A DNA stretch of 64,000 nt from Roridomyces roridus (GCA_029378245.1 JARKIF010000004.1:1674001-1738000), one strand, 5' to 3'; shown: positions 43,600 through 54,939, numbered from the stretch's first letter. Notes: generated from the sequence alone by a model not told the origin. Program-made: numbers and translations.

Positions 43600-46067
43600 T
43601 CTTTTTTGTCATCGTTTCGAGTGATATCAAATACCTCTTTATATCAACTTCCATCCCATGAGCGCCGTCCCGACTCCACTCAACGCGACGGACCCGTATA
43701 CAGAGATGTAACAACTCGTCATCCAGCTACTTGGCGAACAAAAGACCTCGAACCGTCGGCTCTCGCGTCCAATTGATCTCTCCGTCGTGGTGTCCAATTA
43801 CGGTGCAGACTGGCCTCAATCGTCAAAAGACACCTGAAGGCAGAGTGGTGGTGCAGTAGTGGGGAGCACTTGACCGGATGCGAGCTTTGCGAATTCTCCG
43901 GGAGGCTACACTAATTATGTGCGTTCCTCAATATTTTTCTTGGACCTAACGCTCAGTTCGCAATCAGCGCTCTGGCAGACGACCCTATTCCCTCCATGCT
44001 ACTGCACATGTTCGACGACAAAGGAACAGAATCAGTGGTCTTTGGCTCTCAAATACACCTTTTACATCTATCCGGTTCCTCAAAGCTCCGTCTTTGAATT
44101 CCTGCCTTTTTTTTACGCTTGGGTGAACAACGTACTCTTGTTCTGGTTTCTGCAGCACTCATTCATGTAAAGAAGGTCTTTGCCAAGCAACTTGCGCTAC
44201 TTGAACTCGGTCCTTGCGCACTTTCAGCTGGTCACTGTGGTAGTTATCCTATCGGTGAGCTTTTCAGCGAGTTCCTCTGAATGATCTCTAAATATCCGTT
44301 ACATAGATTCCTTTGTCCCCGAAAACCTCAAGTGTTCGCCTGGGAGTCTGAAGACGCCGGTGGAAATTTAGCAGCAGCGAGGGGAGACGCCCAGTTGAGA
44401 AGGAACAACAGGTAGTTATTCCGGTAGTATCTATATTAGATTTACCCCTCTGACTTTCCCAGTACCGCCCGCTCCCGAAGTGCTGCCTCAACTGCAAGCA
44501 GATCTTAGCGCCTAAGTCGTGCAGCAAAAGTAATCCATGGAGCGAAATCCACTCTTCTGTGGCGTAGTATGTAGGTCTTTCCGCTCATGGATTTCTCACC
44601 GATGCTGATATAGCCGCTCTAGGGACTGTATGTACGCATCTTACAGTCGCAAGTAAATTTGTGGATGCGATACTGCGTGGCACAAAAGGCAAACGCTCGC
44701 CCCTGCAAGATCAAAGCTCGTAATGCCACTGAATTCACCCTCTCGGCTTTGTCTTGAATATCTATAGTCGCGTGTTGCCAGGACGGTGGGGCTCTCTCTA
44801 GTTACAAAACCATGATTTAGCACTGATTCTTCCACAGACCGGAGAACGGTGCCAGGTTATTCTATCCCCGGGACGTCGCCAGGACTGAGGACAAGACGCA
44901 CCGTATGGCTGTCGTAGAGGTGCCAAGACATATGCGATAGATTGCCTCGACTTACTGTTACGCCAGCGTTCGCTCTGGCGGCGGAAACCAGGAGTTGCAA
45001 GACTTGAGGAGAATATTCTGGGCTTGAAGGGACGAGGAATGGCGGCATTGGGGAGGTTTTCAACACTCGAGGCCCCCTGTTCCAGACAAGATTCCTCAGG
45101 GAGCTACGGGGGAGTCCGCCGCCACGAGGAGATAACCCGAAAACGATAGCAGGATGCATCGGCTTGGACAACTTGCGGGACGAGGTCTTTCTTCGTTGCT
45201 TCAGGACATAGAGCAAGGTTGGGATGGTGTGGGAGCGGAGGCAAAAGAGGATATCAAATCAGCCGACGCGGCAGAGGGTCTCCGAGTCATGTTTGTTTGT
45301 TTCTGGAACCCTTTGCTCCTGACCACCATGTCTGATCTAAAGTCCCAGGGCAACCACGAACATTCGAGATTCAAGACGGAATCGGCACTGGGTCAACAAC
45401 TAGAGGGTCACTGGAGCCCGTGCAGGTTCTTGGCAATCTGGGGCAGCTGAATTCTCAGCGAGGAAGAATTGGAACAGGGCGACAACTACTACCGTAGCTG
45501 CTTCCGCCCTTGGCCAGGTGGCTCAAGCCGTTTCAAGCTCCAGGCCGTAAAGTATCCGTCACCCGGGACATTCTTGCTGTCATCATCCTCGCTCGAGACG
45601 ACCGTGAAGATGGGGATCACTAAGAAGTAACTCTCCTTGCAGCACTTTTGGATACAGGGTACAAGAGGTATTCCGTCGACATCTCAGTCGCGGTCCCACA
45701 CTTCTGGCCCCTTCCACGACTTGTTGGTCCCGTGTTTCTCGTCCTGAGACTATATGATATTGATGCTACTACAGTTATCGATGTTGTCGCGGGCACGTAA
45801 CCGCTGGCACGCTCTTTGGCACCCATCCGCCTGTCTGCAAAATGTTTGGACGACAGTCAGAATGCGCGTGTCTGGAGTAGAGCCTTTTGTATCGACCCTC
45901 AAGTTTCAATACTTTCCGGTAAGACACTCGGTCGATCTTCCCTTCGCTTACTGCGTTCATCAGGTCCTTGTCTTTAAGGACAGTCCAGCAGAATTAAGGT
46001 TGATCATACTCGGGTTGGGTTGAATACACCCTTTGGCAGTGAGAGTAATGTTCGTGGGACCTGAATC
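43600..46067. other. Unresolved 2.5-kb stretch, possibly decayed
   Basis: Starts with a frame near 43660 (MSAVPTPLNATDPYTEM, then an in-frame TAA and QLVIQLLGEQKTSN), whose tone recalls a retrotransposon Gag N-terminus, but nothing confirms this. Several frames at 43919-44170, 44857-45216 and 45154-45450 have no recognised content. No RNA gene or repeat ends were seen. Confidence 0.25.
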
Positions 46068-46073
46068 ATGCGG

Positions 46074-46926
46074 TATGGCGGTCAAAATGCACTTTTAATC
46101 CAGCGCACCATTTTCCCGCAAAAATGAGGTTCCGCAGTACTTTTTCACACAAAAATTGATTTTCGCGCACCATTTGAGTTCCAAAGTTCGAATCAAAATG
46201 GGGCGTGCGACGCGACTCGCGCGCGCTCCTTTATTTCTGACATGCTCACATGCGCGCTCCATTTTTGATGACCGAGACCGGTCCAGACCCGCGCCCCAAT
46301 CTTTCTGCGTCAACTTGACAGCGCGCGCTCCATTTATCCGACTTCAAATGCGCGCTCCATTTTTTTGAGCTTGTGGACTTAAGAAAATTCCCAACAAAGC
46401 CGATTCGGATCAACGGCTGGCATAAACTATCACTGATGCTATCATGCAATCAATCACACTCCGGTCCCGTTTGTACCTCCTCGAGTGCAGCAAGTTATCA
46501 CTACTACGGAGAAGGTGCTGGCAAGGTGTTGGAGTGGCCCACACTGTCTGAGAATGTCGGCGGCACTCAGAGCCGAGATGCCGAGATCACGGCAGTTTCG
46601 GCTTCCGAACATTGACTTTTACAAGTCCCCACGTCACAAAAATGGAGCGCGCATGGAATACAAAATGGAGCGCGCGCGCTGTCAAGTTAGCGCCGAAAAA
46701 TGGAGCGCCGGTCTGGACCGGTCTCGGTCATTAGAAATGAACGCGCATGTGCACAAGTGTCACAAGAAATGGAGCGCGCGCTAGTCGCGTTGCGCGCCCC
46801 ATTTTTTTCGAACTTTGGAACCCTAGATGGGGCGTGCAAATCAATTTCGGAGTGAAAAAGTGGTGCGGAACCTCATTTTTGCGAAAACATGGTGCGCTTG
46901 ATTAAAAGTGCACTTTGACCGCCATA
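46074..46926. mobile_element. Long-TIR MITE/foldback element, 853 bp
   Basis: The two ends are inverted copies of each other over about 290 bp, starting TATGGCGGTCAAAATGCAC on the left and the same with one change (AAAGTGCAC) on the right. Matching inner landmarks are CGCACCATTT, GAGGTTCCGC, GGGGCGTGC and a GACCGAGACCGGTCCAGAC block. A 6-bp direct repeat ATGCGG flanks it (46068-46073 and 46927-46932). The arms also contain repeated GCGCGCTCCATTT words. No coding capacity. Confidence 0.85.
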
Positions 46927-47058
46927 ATGCGGCTTGAAATTGGAGGGGAGGAGGGTCCTTTTGTACCCATGGGGGCTGGTCATGTATCTTGACGCGATAC
47001 CAATTTTTTACCGCTACTTGAATGAGATTTGGTCACTCATCAAATCCATCAATTACAA

Positions 47059-48023
47059 CATGTCCCCGGCTATCGAGTCCTCCAACGCCGTTCTCACCTC
47101 TAATTTCGTATTCAATCACCTATTGGACGAATGTCGACTCCGACGGAACCTGATGCCTACCGTGAATCTTGCCTCTATCGTTACTGCGCTCGGAGAGCAG
47201 TGGCCGACGTCGGCTGAGGATTCCGATGCGGCGTCGTGGATAGCAAAGGGACGCCGTTACTTTCGCACTGGACTCTTCAAGGCCATAACCAGATATTCAT
47301 CGTCTGTGACGCCTATGCCCTCGATGTGCGTCAACAGTCTTGTCGAGTTCGATTCAGTTTCTCATTCATCCTCAGCTGGCGGTGACCGCACTTTCCGACA
47401 ACCCTGCGCCATACTTTTATTTGACCATGCTCGGTGGCAAGCCCCAAGCACCCTTCGACGTAATCCAGACCTTCTATGTATGGATTTACCACCTCTACCA
47501 ACGCGACAAGGTCGAGATGATTCATCACCCATGGGTCGAAACGGGATTGGGAGATATTGCCGTGGAAACTTTCAATTACGTCTGCTCGCTGCTGCTGGAG
47601 TCGAGACGGTACTTGTTTCTCGAAAACCTCTGCGTCGCACTTGCTAAAGAAAAGCCAGACTGAATTCTCAGCGAACGCCCAGCCAACCAAATCAAGGAAC
47701 TGAATCTGTCGAGGACGAGCCGGAGGGAGATTATTCCAACGCTGTAAGCGCCAGACCAAGCGTAGTGCGCTCTCTGATTATAGGGCCAGATTCTTCCATT
47801 TCCGTTGACTTTTGCGACCCCGGTCTCTGGCAGTGCCGACGCAATCCCTGCTCGCACGCCCATTACCTTGGAGGAGGTGCACGCCAGGTTTCCTTCCGCT
47901 ACTATTACAACGTCCCCCGAGGGTGCCGCCGACCTGGCAGTGATCTTAGAGTTTTGGGAGAAGGCGGGTCTTCTACCAGGGCCCAGCGCCACCGAAGCCA
48001 TAGAGTCCGCCCCGGAAGCTTAG
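47059..48023 (+). CDS. Hypothetical protein pieces, gene model uncertain
   Basis: Three plus-strand open stretches could belong to one spliced gene. The first runs from ATG 47059 (NFVFNHLLDECRLRRNLMP, LASIVTALGEQWPTSAED). The second covers about 47355-47663 (PAPYFYLTMLGGKPQAPFDV, then FNYVCSLLLESRRYLFLENL). The third covers 47805-48023 (TPITLEEVHARFPSATIT, AADLAVILEFWEKAGLLP). The composition is protein-like, but the splice joins do not resolve cleanly, and no family is recognised. The MITE at 46074-46926 inserted immediately upstream and may have cut off the 5' end. Confidence 0.35.
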
Positions 48024-48529
48024 AGGCCCGGACAGCTGTTGCAATTGTGTTGTTACCAGTACTTGTACAATTAAATTCTTTCTTGTCGCCTTGCGCCCTT
48101 GAGCGTATAAAGGATTCTCGGATGTGTGGGGTCGACGTCGCGCGGGGAGTCTCCTCTTAGAGGCCGGACATGTGGTAGTAACATAGTGAATGTGGTATTC
48201 GCCGAATGTACTTGACTACAAAGAGGAGATAAATCGAGCTGGTAAATGGAATCCGGATCCTGCTCAGAGATAAGCAACTTGCAGGATGAGGAAGGAGGGA
48301 CATACAGACCCGAGGATTAGAAATGTATGGGTCTCCCATCGGCTCGGACACAGTCGTTGCGAGGGAGTTGCACGGGATAGTAGTGTCTCTCGTTCCTTCG
48401 TCGAGGATCCACCTGAGGAGGATAGCTATCGGCTTGTAACGCGCCTGAGTGAAGTAACGACGAATGACTACATATGCCTGGTGCGCCGTCAGTCGATTGA
48501 TGAAGGAGGAAGTAGGAATGCACGGACAC

Positions 48530-50105
48530 GCTCCGCTGGTGATCCCGCAGGCTCCGCTCGTTAAACGAGCGACGCGAAAAGGGACAGTCCGGACAGAGGA
48601 TTTCGGCCGGTCTCCTGATCTTTGTTTCGGCGGAGACCTGGTAATCGGGGACTAGGTTGTGCCTGGCCCATTATCAGGCTCAATCCAAATAGATGCATGA
48701 CATGACTCACACGTCTCGCACATGAGAATGCATGATATCTGCCAGCGCCAAGTAGTCGCAATGCTCGCATTTGATCATGTCAGTGCGTCTTGGAGCTATG
48801 CTGGGTGGAAACACGCCCTCTTGCATAGATTTGAACTGGGCAAGAGTCAGGGTACGGATCTGGGCCCAGACTGCGTTTATGAGTGAGTGGTAATGCTAAC
48901 GACGGGATATTAACATACCGGTGGTAGTGAGCAGCTCCAGATCTCGGTTAAATGCATCAAAGACACTAGAGGCTGCAGGACAGCGCAGCACGCCTTGAAC
49001 CTTCTTGTTCTCCGCCATACACATACGCTTCATGCTGTTGCATCCCAGTGAGTGCGCGTAAAGACGAAAGGTGATGTACGCACAATGCGAGGTTGGCTCG
49101 TTCAACTACAGCTTTCTCGTCGAAATACGCACTCTGCCATATTTCCAACTCGGCGGCATTCTGGTGGACGTTGAGGAAAGAACGAGGGTCGAATAATGTG
49201 ACGAACTTGAGAAAGTCTTGGGCGATCGCGCGCCCTCAGAATACAATCCTGAGAGAATTCAGGCTCAAGAGGACAAGGTTAACGTCTGACACATACCGAG
49301 TCCAACTCCTTGCTATTTCGCACCGTGATGCTGCTTGGGTGACGCCAAAAACTGCCTCCGTCGACCGCGGCTGCCTGTTCCCGCTCGGCTTCGGCTTCCT
49401 CAATCGCCTTGCGGGAGTACCGATAGATTCCTTCGACGGTGTATGCCTCTCGCGGCAGCCACTGCGCCCACGGCGAACTCGCGCACATGTTCCTTTTGTC
49501 GTGCAAGAACGAGCTGCCACTGGAAAATTCAGATACAGGATTTGAAGGAGCCAGAAGACGAACTGCAACAATCCACTTCTACATTTTCTCTGGCCTGGTT
49601 TCAGCATCGAGTGGAGGGGTATAATGTTGGAACAGACCGAACATGCGCGGAAACGAAACAGAAAGTGGAATGGCTGCGCGGTAGTCCATGTATCACACCA
49701 CTGCGACGGAATTAAGAAATGCCAACACGGACAAGAGCGAACAAACCGAGCAAAAGCCTCCGTCGAATATCCACAGAACATACGACGACACGGAGTAATT
49801 GCCACTTGCTTCAACAACGGGAGGCGGAGGAAGGGGCGGACAGTCGCCACGAGAAATATTACTGAAAGACGAGGCCCAGAGCCGATTGTTTCTCCGAATG
49901 AACGTGCGTAGGAACTTGGAAGTGAGCAAGAGCTGAACCAGCTCAAAGGGACTGCAAAATCCAAATATCTGGGCGAGGGTGAGTACAAGGCCATTAAAGA
50001 CGACAAGGCGCTTGCATTCAGACAAACATCCAACGGGAGTTCGCTGCAGACGGGCACCGGAGTCGAAACGCTGGTAGGGAATCGGGATGGATGGAGGTTG
50101 CGCAT
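48530..50105 (-). pseudogene. F-box protein with C2H2 fingers, paralogue 2, with in-frame stops
   Basis: Same gene plan as 38694-40307. Exon 1 (50016-50105) ends LPLDVCLN and exon 2 (from 49968) begins IFGFCSPFELVQLLLTSKFL; the intron between starts GC (GCAAGC), where paralogue 1 has GTGAGC. Then come ISRGDCPPLPPPPVVEASGN, EAEAEREQAAAV, KRMCMAENKKVQGVLRCPA, WAQIRTLTLAQFKSM, a C2H2 finger IKCEHCDYLALADIMHSHV and a second finger LCPDCPFSRRSFNERSLRDH. Two in-frame stops (TGA near 49696, TAG near 49598) lie in the exon 2 region that is open in paralogue 1. Unless they are removed by unrecognised introns, the gene is dead, although its 3' part is better preserved than that of paralogue 1. Confidence 0.65.
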
Positions 50106-50199
50106 AAGAGTCGTTGATAGCCGTGCAGAAGCTTGATCGCTAACCACCACCACGTCGGCCAACCAAACTTGCTCTCCTCGTCGTCCTCCATCGCGACGA

Positions 50200-50277
50200 C
50201 TACACATGACTCACTAGAGCTTCGGCGGTACTACTCCCAGCGCCGGTCTCGATCTCTTCATTCCCCGCGTTCCCGAG
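50200..50277 (+). repeat. 5' fragment of TATA-hairpin unit copy 7, separated by an insertion
   Basis: GGTCTCGATCTCTTCATTCC and a GTTCCCGAG word match the upstream part of copies 1 and 5. The rest of the copy resumes at 52373 after the 2.1-kb element. It is head-to-head with the F-box/C2H2 paralogue 2, as copy 5 is with paralogue 1. Confidence 0.6.
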
Positions 50278-52372
50278 GGGCCTACAGAAACTACCGCACT
50301 GCTGCCGCAGCGGTAGTTGCGGTAGTGGTGCGGCACGCAGCTGCGGTAGCTAAATTCACAACAAGGTGTTTTATGTGGTCGAGGACTTCCCTGAGCATGT
50401 TGAATTGTCGTACGTTCAGCCATTGTATCTCGTGTCGCGAAGAATCCGTAATTGAGCCTGTTTCATCCGATTTTGAACTTGATTTATAGCCTAGTTGGAG
50501 CCTTCCCTCTCCATGAGTGACCTATCAAGATAAAGGTATTGTATCTGGAGTCCCAGAACTCCAAATCGAACATAAATCATCAAAATTTTCAACTATACTT
50601 GCATACTGAAATCGGTCCAGTGCGGTACCTTGCGGTCAGCTGCGGCAAAGTACCACTTACAGTGCGGCAGCTGAACGAAAAAGTCGCGGCAACTTTTTGG
50701 AAGCTGCGGCAAAGCGGTAACTGCCGCACCGCAGTGCGGTACCTAAGCGGCGTGACGCTGCGGCAGTGTGACACTGGAAGCGGCAGTTGTGAAACTGCCG
50801 CTTCTCTCCCAAATTTTATTTTTTTCGAGGCAAACACACCTTTAGATGGCTCATTTATCCTCATGCAACCCACCAGTGTCCGTTTCGAAATATGATTGTT
50901 CAAACCCGAGATACATCAATTCCAAGTAACCAAGTCCCAACGGCGCGGCAGCGCCTCCGAGTCTGTTAGGGCCTCAGGAGACCCACCAATCGATTTTCGA
51001 GCTTATTCCGCTGAATTCTGTGTTCACAGCAGCGCGGATTGCGCCATGGAATGAGCAAGGTAAGAGCCTTAACTCGCGCACGAAGCAAACGAAGACCTAC
51101 TCACGGAGTTCAGATTGGCGATGCTCGGATGGTCTGTCAAGTATTCCAGGGTCTTCTGAGAGTCAAACGCGGCGCCATGGATAAAGCCAATCAATGAACA
51201 TTTATATCACGGAACGAACCCAACCAGCGTCCCGCCAGATGTCGGGTGAAACGAACGCCGCACAACAAGTTAGCTCCGCATCTCAGCGCGTGTCGAATGC
51301 AACCTATTCCAGATCCCCAGTGTCGGATTTTGGGGATTGTTACACTCCATTCCATGTTCACAGTGGCACTTGCGCCGTCGATTCAAGCACTGCTGTTGGA
51401 AGAGCAATCGCACTTGAGTCGGGATAAGGCGGGCTTTGTAATATCCTTTGTAACTTACTGCGGACTTGGTAAGAACGCTGCGGGCGCAGCCGGAGTAGGA
51501 CGGAGTATGTAGTATATACGAGGGGTTGGGAGTCCAATCCCCTAGACGCTGTACCTTGTTGTACACGATCAATTGATTTGTTCATTTACTTTCAACAACT
51601 GCAACTTCAAACACGCATGGTGCGGCAGCAGCCAAGCGGCAATCCCGGGTTCTGCGACGGTTCCGTTTGCCTCCAGAAATTTCAACTCCGAGATAGTGTG
51701 TAGCTGAGCGTGGCATGGGAAAGGTAAGAGCCTTGAGTACCGTGAAGAAGCTGAGAATGGTGTGGGTCGACAGCTGCAAGGCCACCAGAGAGCAAAGGGG
51801 TGTATCGGACTTTGGGACGAACGTCCGGAGAGAGCAGAAACAGCGAGCCTTCATTGCGTCGCACTACCATCCAATGCTGGGAAATCATGAATAAAACGAT
51901 CTCTCCTTCCAGCAGCAAAGGGAGACTCGGAGTTGATCCACGGAATTGAACCAAATGCAACTCCGGAGTTTGTAGTCGAAAGTTGGAAACCTGGTGCCAG
52001 GCGCTAGTCTCGGACGTAAAGTCACTCACCAGACATCTCTTGGCTTCTTTGGAACTCAATCGGGTGACTTTCGTGGATTGAAACAGGTCCTGTTTCGTAG
52101 TACCCAGCTGTGCACATGTTGACTAAAATTGATTTAACTCACGATAGACTTACTCTTTTGAAAAACGGACACCACAGAGAGGGTCCTCGGATAGCAGGCT
52201 ACACATTTGGCCATTTATCTCACTTTTAGTTTGGTACTACCTTTATGCAAACTGCCGCAGCTGCAACCAAAAGCGTGACACTGCGGTAGTGTGACATCAG
52301 TGCGGCACCACGCGGTCCAGTGCGGTAGCTGCTGCGGCAACAGTGCGGCAGTGCGGCAGTTTCTGTAAGCCC
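50278..52372. mobile_element. Non-autonomous DNA transposon with GCGGCAG subterminal repeats
   Basis: Inverted ends GGGCCTACAGAAACTACCGC and its near-complement (GGGCTTACAGAAACTGCCGC) enclose 2.1 kb. A 9-bp direct repeat GTTCCCGAG flanks it (50269-50277 and 52373-52381), though this word also belongs to the repeat it landed in. Both subterminal regions (50290-50345, 50620-50810, 52250-52365) are packed with TGCGGCAG / TGCGGTAG words. The interior shows short internal repeats (AAGGTAAGAGCCTT near 51060 and 51720; GTTCACAG near 51020 and 51360) but no transposase. Confidence 0.7.
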
Positions 52373-52950
52373 GTTCCCGAGTCACCATATGTGAAAAAAA
52401 TTATTTGCTGCGCATATAAAAGCCACCTCTGAGTGGCTGACTTCCCCAGGCCTCTTCACTTCCGACCACCACCATCCGGTACGTCTTGTCTCTCATGCCC
52501 ACTCATCCCGCCATCGCTGACCTCGCCGTTGACCAGATACCTTACTCCCGACAAGCTCTCGATGAATCCGGCTCTCTGGGTCATGCAATGAAAGGCGGTA
52601 CCTCTTGACTGGGTGGGGCCCCGGAGGACGACTGACGATGCCTGTGGCCGTGCTGCTGGACGAGAGAGCCGTGCGCTCAGAGTTTCCTTCACGGTGCGAC
52701 TACCGAATACCTTTCGTCTCCGTTCTCTTGCTCACAGTTCTCTATGCAGCTTCAAGTCCCCGCTGCCGCCTACACCTTTGGTTTGGTCTCACTGGTTGTC
52801 TTCAGGCGTAGTCAGTAGGTAGAATCTCGGGGGGTGGGTTCGCAGCCCATCGATCGCGCCTCCTTGCCGTGGACCCCCGAGCTTGCGATTCTCTTTGAGC
52901 GAGTTTACCAAGAGCGCGACCATATGCTGTTCATGTACCTTATTGAATAA
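52373..52950 (+). repeat. TATA-hairpin repeat unit, copy 7
   Basis: TATAAAA at 52415-52421; the following palindrome is AGCCAC-N6-GTGGCT, a compensated variant of the CAGCC / GGCTG seen elsewhere. A candidate intron (about 52483-52547, GTACGTC...GACCAG) precedes the TCGATGAATCCGGCTCT segment. The 3' domain is at about 52808-52922, with outer stem CTCGGGGG / CCCCCGAG and the AGAGCGCGA end. Confidence 0.72.
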
Positions 52951-53261
52951 ACAGTTTCTCATTTACCTCTGGAGTGAATCTGAACTGGGGCTCTGGAGTA
53001 CTCGGCCATAAGCTTTCACTCCCTGCCACTCGCACCCAAGGACTATGATACAGCTGACATGTGGCTGTATGTTCGGACGGGCCACAACAGTCGTCAAGTT
53101 CTGCGAGGGATGTATCGCAAATTCGCGGATTCGTGGGAGCAGCGCGGGCATGTATGATGTTGGTTGAAGAGAAGGGGCAAATCAATAGCTGGTACTACTA
53201 GATACGCGTCCGTGTGATGTACTCGTATTTGTCCGATGACATCACTCACTAAACTTTCCTC

Positions 53262-53910
53262 CATTGCATTCCCGCTTCCCGAGCCAAGTCCCGAGCCAGC
53301 ACTGCAAAAAAAAAAAAAATGAAAGTCCTCGACGTATAAAAGCCAGCCACCGGGCGGCTGACACCCAGCACTCTTGCCTTCCAACGGCCACCATCTTCCT
53401 TGCGTCGTCTCAAGGTATCCTTCCGTCTCACAATCTCGCTGCGACGCAATTTCTCACTGTCGCCCTCGCCCAGATTCCTTTGGTCGCCCTCAATGATTCC
53501 GGCCCTGGCTCGCGCGTACTGGCAGATTGATACCTCTTCGCGAGAGCTTCGGACGGGTTCCTGGTGAATCCGTGCCGTTGCCTAGACCCAGCTCCCGGAA
53601 GGACGTCTGCCAGTGCCCGCGGTTACAGGGCGTCTGTTTGATGAGAGGGCCAGAACACGAGTGCTCGTTCACGGTGCGTCTTGCTTGCGTTGTATTTCTT
53701 GCACTTTCATTGATTGCCTTCTTTCGCTTTCGCCATCGCCGCCGCTTGACTGGAAGGGAGGGAGACGCCGGGGGAGTAGTCAGTAGATAGTTCCCGGGGG
53801 ATGGGTTGGCAGCCCTTCGCGCTCCCTTGTCGTTGGGCCCCGGGCTTGAGATCCATTCGAGTCGACCAAGCGCGCGAAAATTTGCTGGAATCGTGTATCT
53901 TGTACTTTTG
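53262..53910 (+). repeat. TATA-hairpin repeat unit, copy 8
   Basis: Three CCCGAG words (53278-53305), an A13 tract, TATAAAA at 53335-53341, palindrome CAGCC-N7-GGCTG, a candidate intron, a CCCTCAATGATTCCGGC segment near 53488, and the 3' domain at about 53776-53882 with stem CCCGGGG / CCCCGGG. It follows copy 7 in the same orientation about 310 bp further on. Confidence 0.72.
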
Positions 53911-53914
53911 AATT

Positions 53915-54441
53915 CACTTGCTTGGTTTCGTTGAAGCTCAGAAACAGACCCGGGCAAAAAGTCAGATATACGGCCATTCTGCATGCAACGTACGACACGA
54001 GTTACTGTCTCTGCTCTCCACTTCCACACGCCATTTGAGCGAGCCCAGGGCTTGCTCACATCACGGTCATCGCCAGCCTACACCCGCATCTGACCGCAAA
54101 GACGATCCCATTTGACCCAACGCATCGCAATCCTACCTCCTCGCCGTTACGCACTTGCGAACGGGCGAATGGTATCCAGTGGAGATCGGGGGTGGAGACG
54201 CCCGACACAACGCTGAAGCTGGCAGACGGTGGCGTCGCGCAGCCAACGCAATATAGAGGGAAGAGGACAAGCGGTCTGCGTCGGCTGCAGAACCTGTCCA
54301 ACAGCTCGTCTCTGTGGCTTGAGGTGTGCGGTAGAGGGCTCGAGTGGTCTTGCGGAGCGGCAAGGCAATGGCCATCGCGGGAGGTGGTGAGAAATCGCTG
54401 AAGAAAGGATGGTGTATCTTCGTTGCTTGCGTTTATGGTGC
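53915..54441. other. Unresolved flank between repeat copy 8 and a transposon
   Basis: Short frames on both strands without recognised content. The right end is the target site of the 2.96-kb element. Confidence 0.35.
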
Positions 54442-54939
54442 AACGGCGGGGGCCTGGAGAAATTGCCGCAGTTGGCGCAATTGCGGCAATCTGCGCCAGT
54501 CCTGGCACCGCACATGTCATTTTGGGTGAGAACATACCTTTGTCTGCTTTCTAATGGGTCTTGGGGGAAGCAATGGGCATTTGATTGCTGTACACAGTTG
54601 AGACTCCGTGGAATGAACGTAAATCGACAGAAATTTTTATGAGATCGGCGCCAAAGTTGCCATTTGAATGCGTCAATCGGCGCCAATCTTGGCGCCAAAT
54701 TATCCGATCGGCGCCAGTCTTGGCGCCAATGGGCGCCACTCGGCGTCACGGCAATTTGCGTGACAGGCGGCAGTGTGACAGATCGGCGCCACTTTGGCGC
54801 CACCTCTCCTGCTCTGCACCAACACCAACGGCAAGTGCGCCACCTCTGCGCCAATGGTAGTGACTGATGGGCGACACATGGGCGGCAACTCCGCATTCCC
54901 TATCACTGATCTGATTCCTGAGCTCCTTACTGGCCTAGA

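Noticed and set aside
43660..43840. Retrotransposon Gag start
   Set aside because: Only a vague resemblance, with an early in-frame stop and no downstream protease or reverse transcriptase.
46934..47647. 237-codon plus-strand frame as a single-exon gene
   Set aside because: It needs a non-ATG start inside the MITE flank, and its second half conflicts in frame with the better stretch at 47355-47663.
51535..51565. tRNA-like T-arm (GGGGTTG ... CAATCCCC)
   Set aside because: Only one stem is present; no acceptor, D or anticodon arms surround it.
50281..52370. CRISPR-like or satellite array from GCGGCAG words
   Set aside because: The words are irregularly spaced, occur in both orientations and cluster at element ends, as expected for subterminal transposon repeats in a eukaryote.
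54147..54896. 249-codon minus-strand frame
   Set aside because: Much of it runs through the GGCGCC-rich transposon end and is repetitive Arg/Trp/Pro sequence with no family resemblance.
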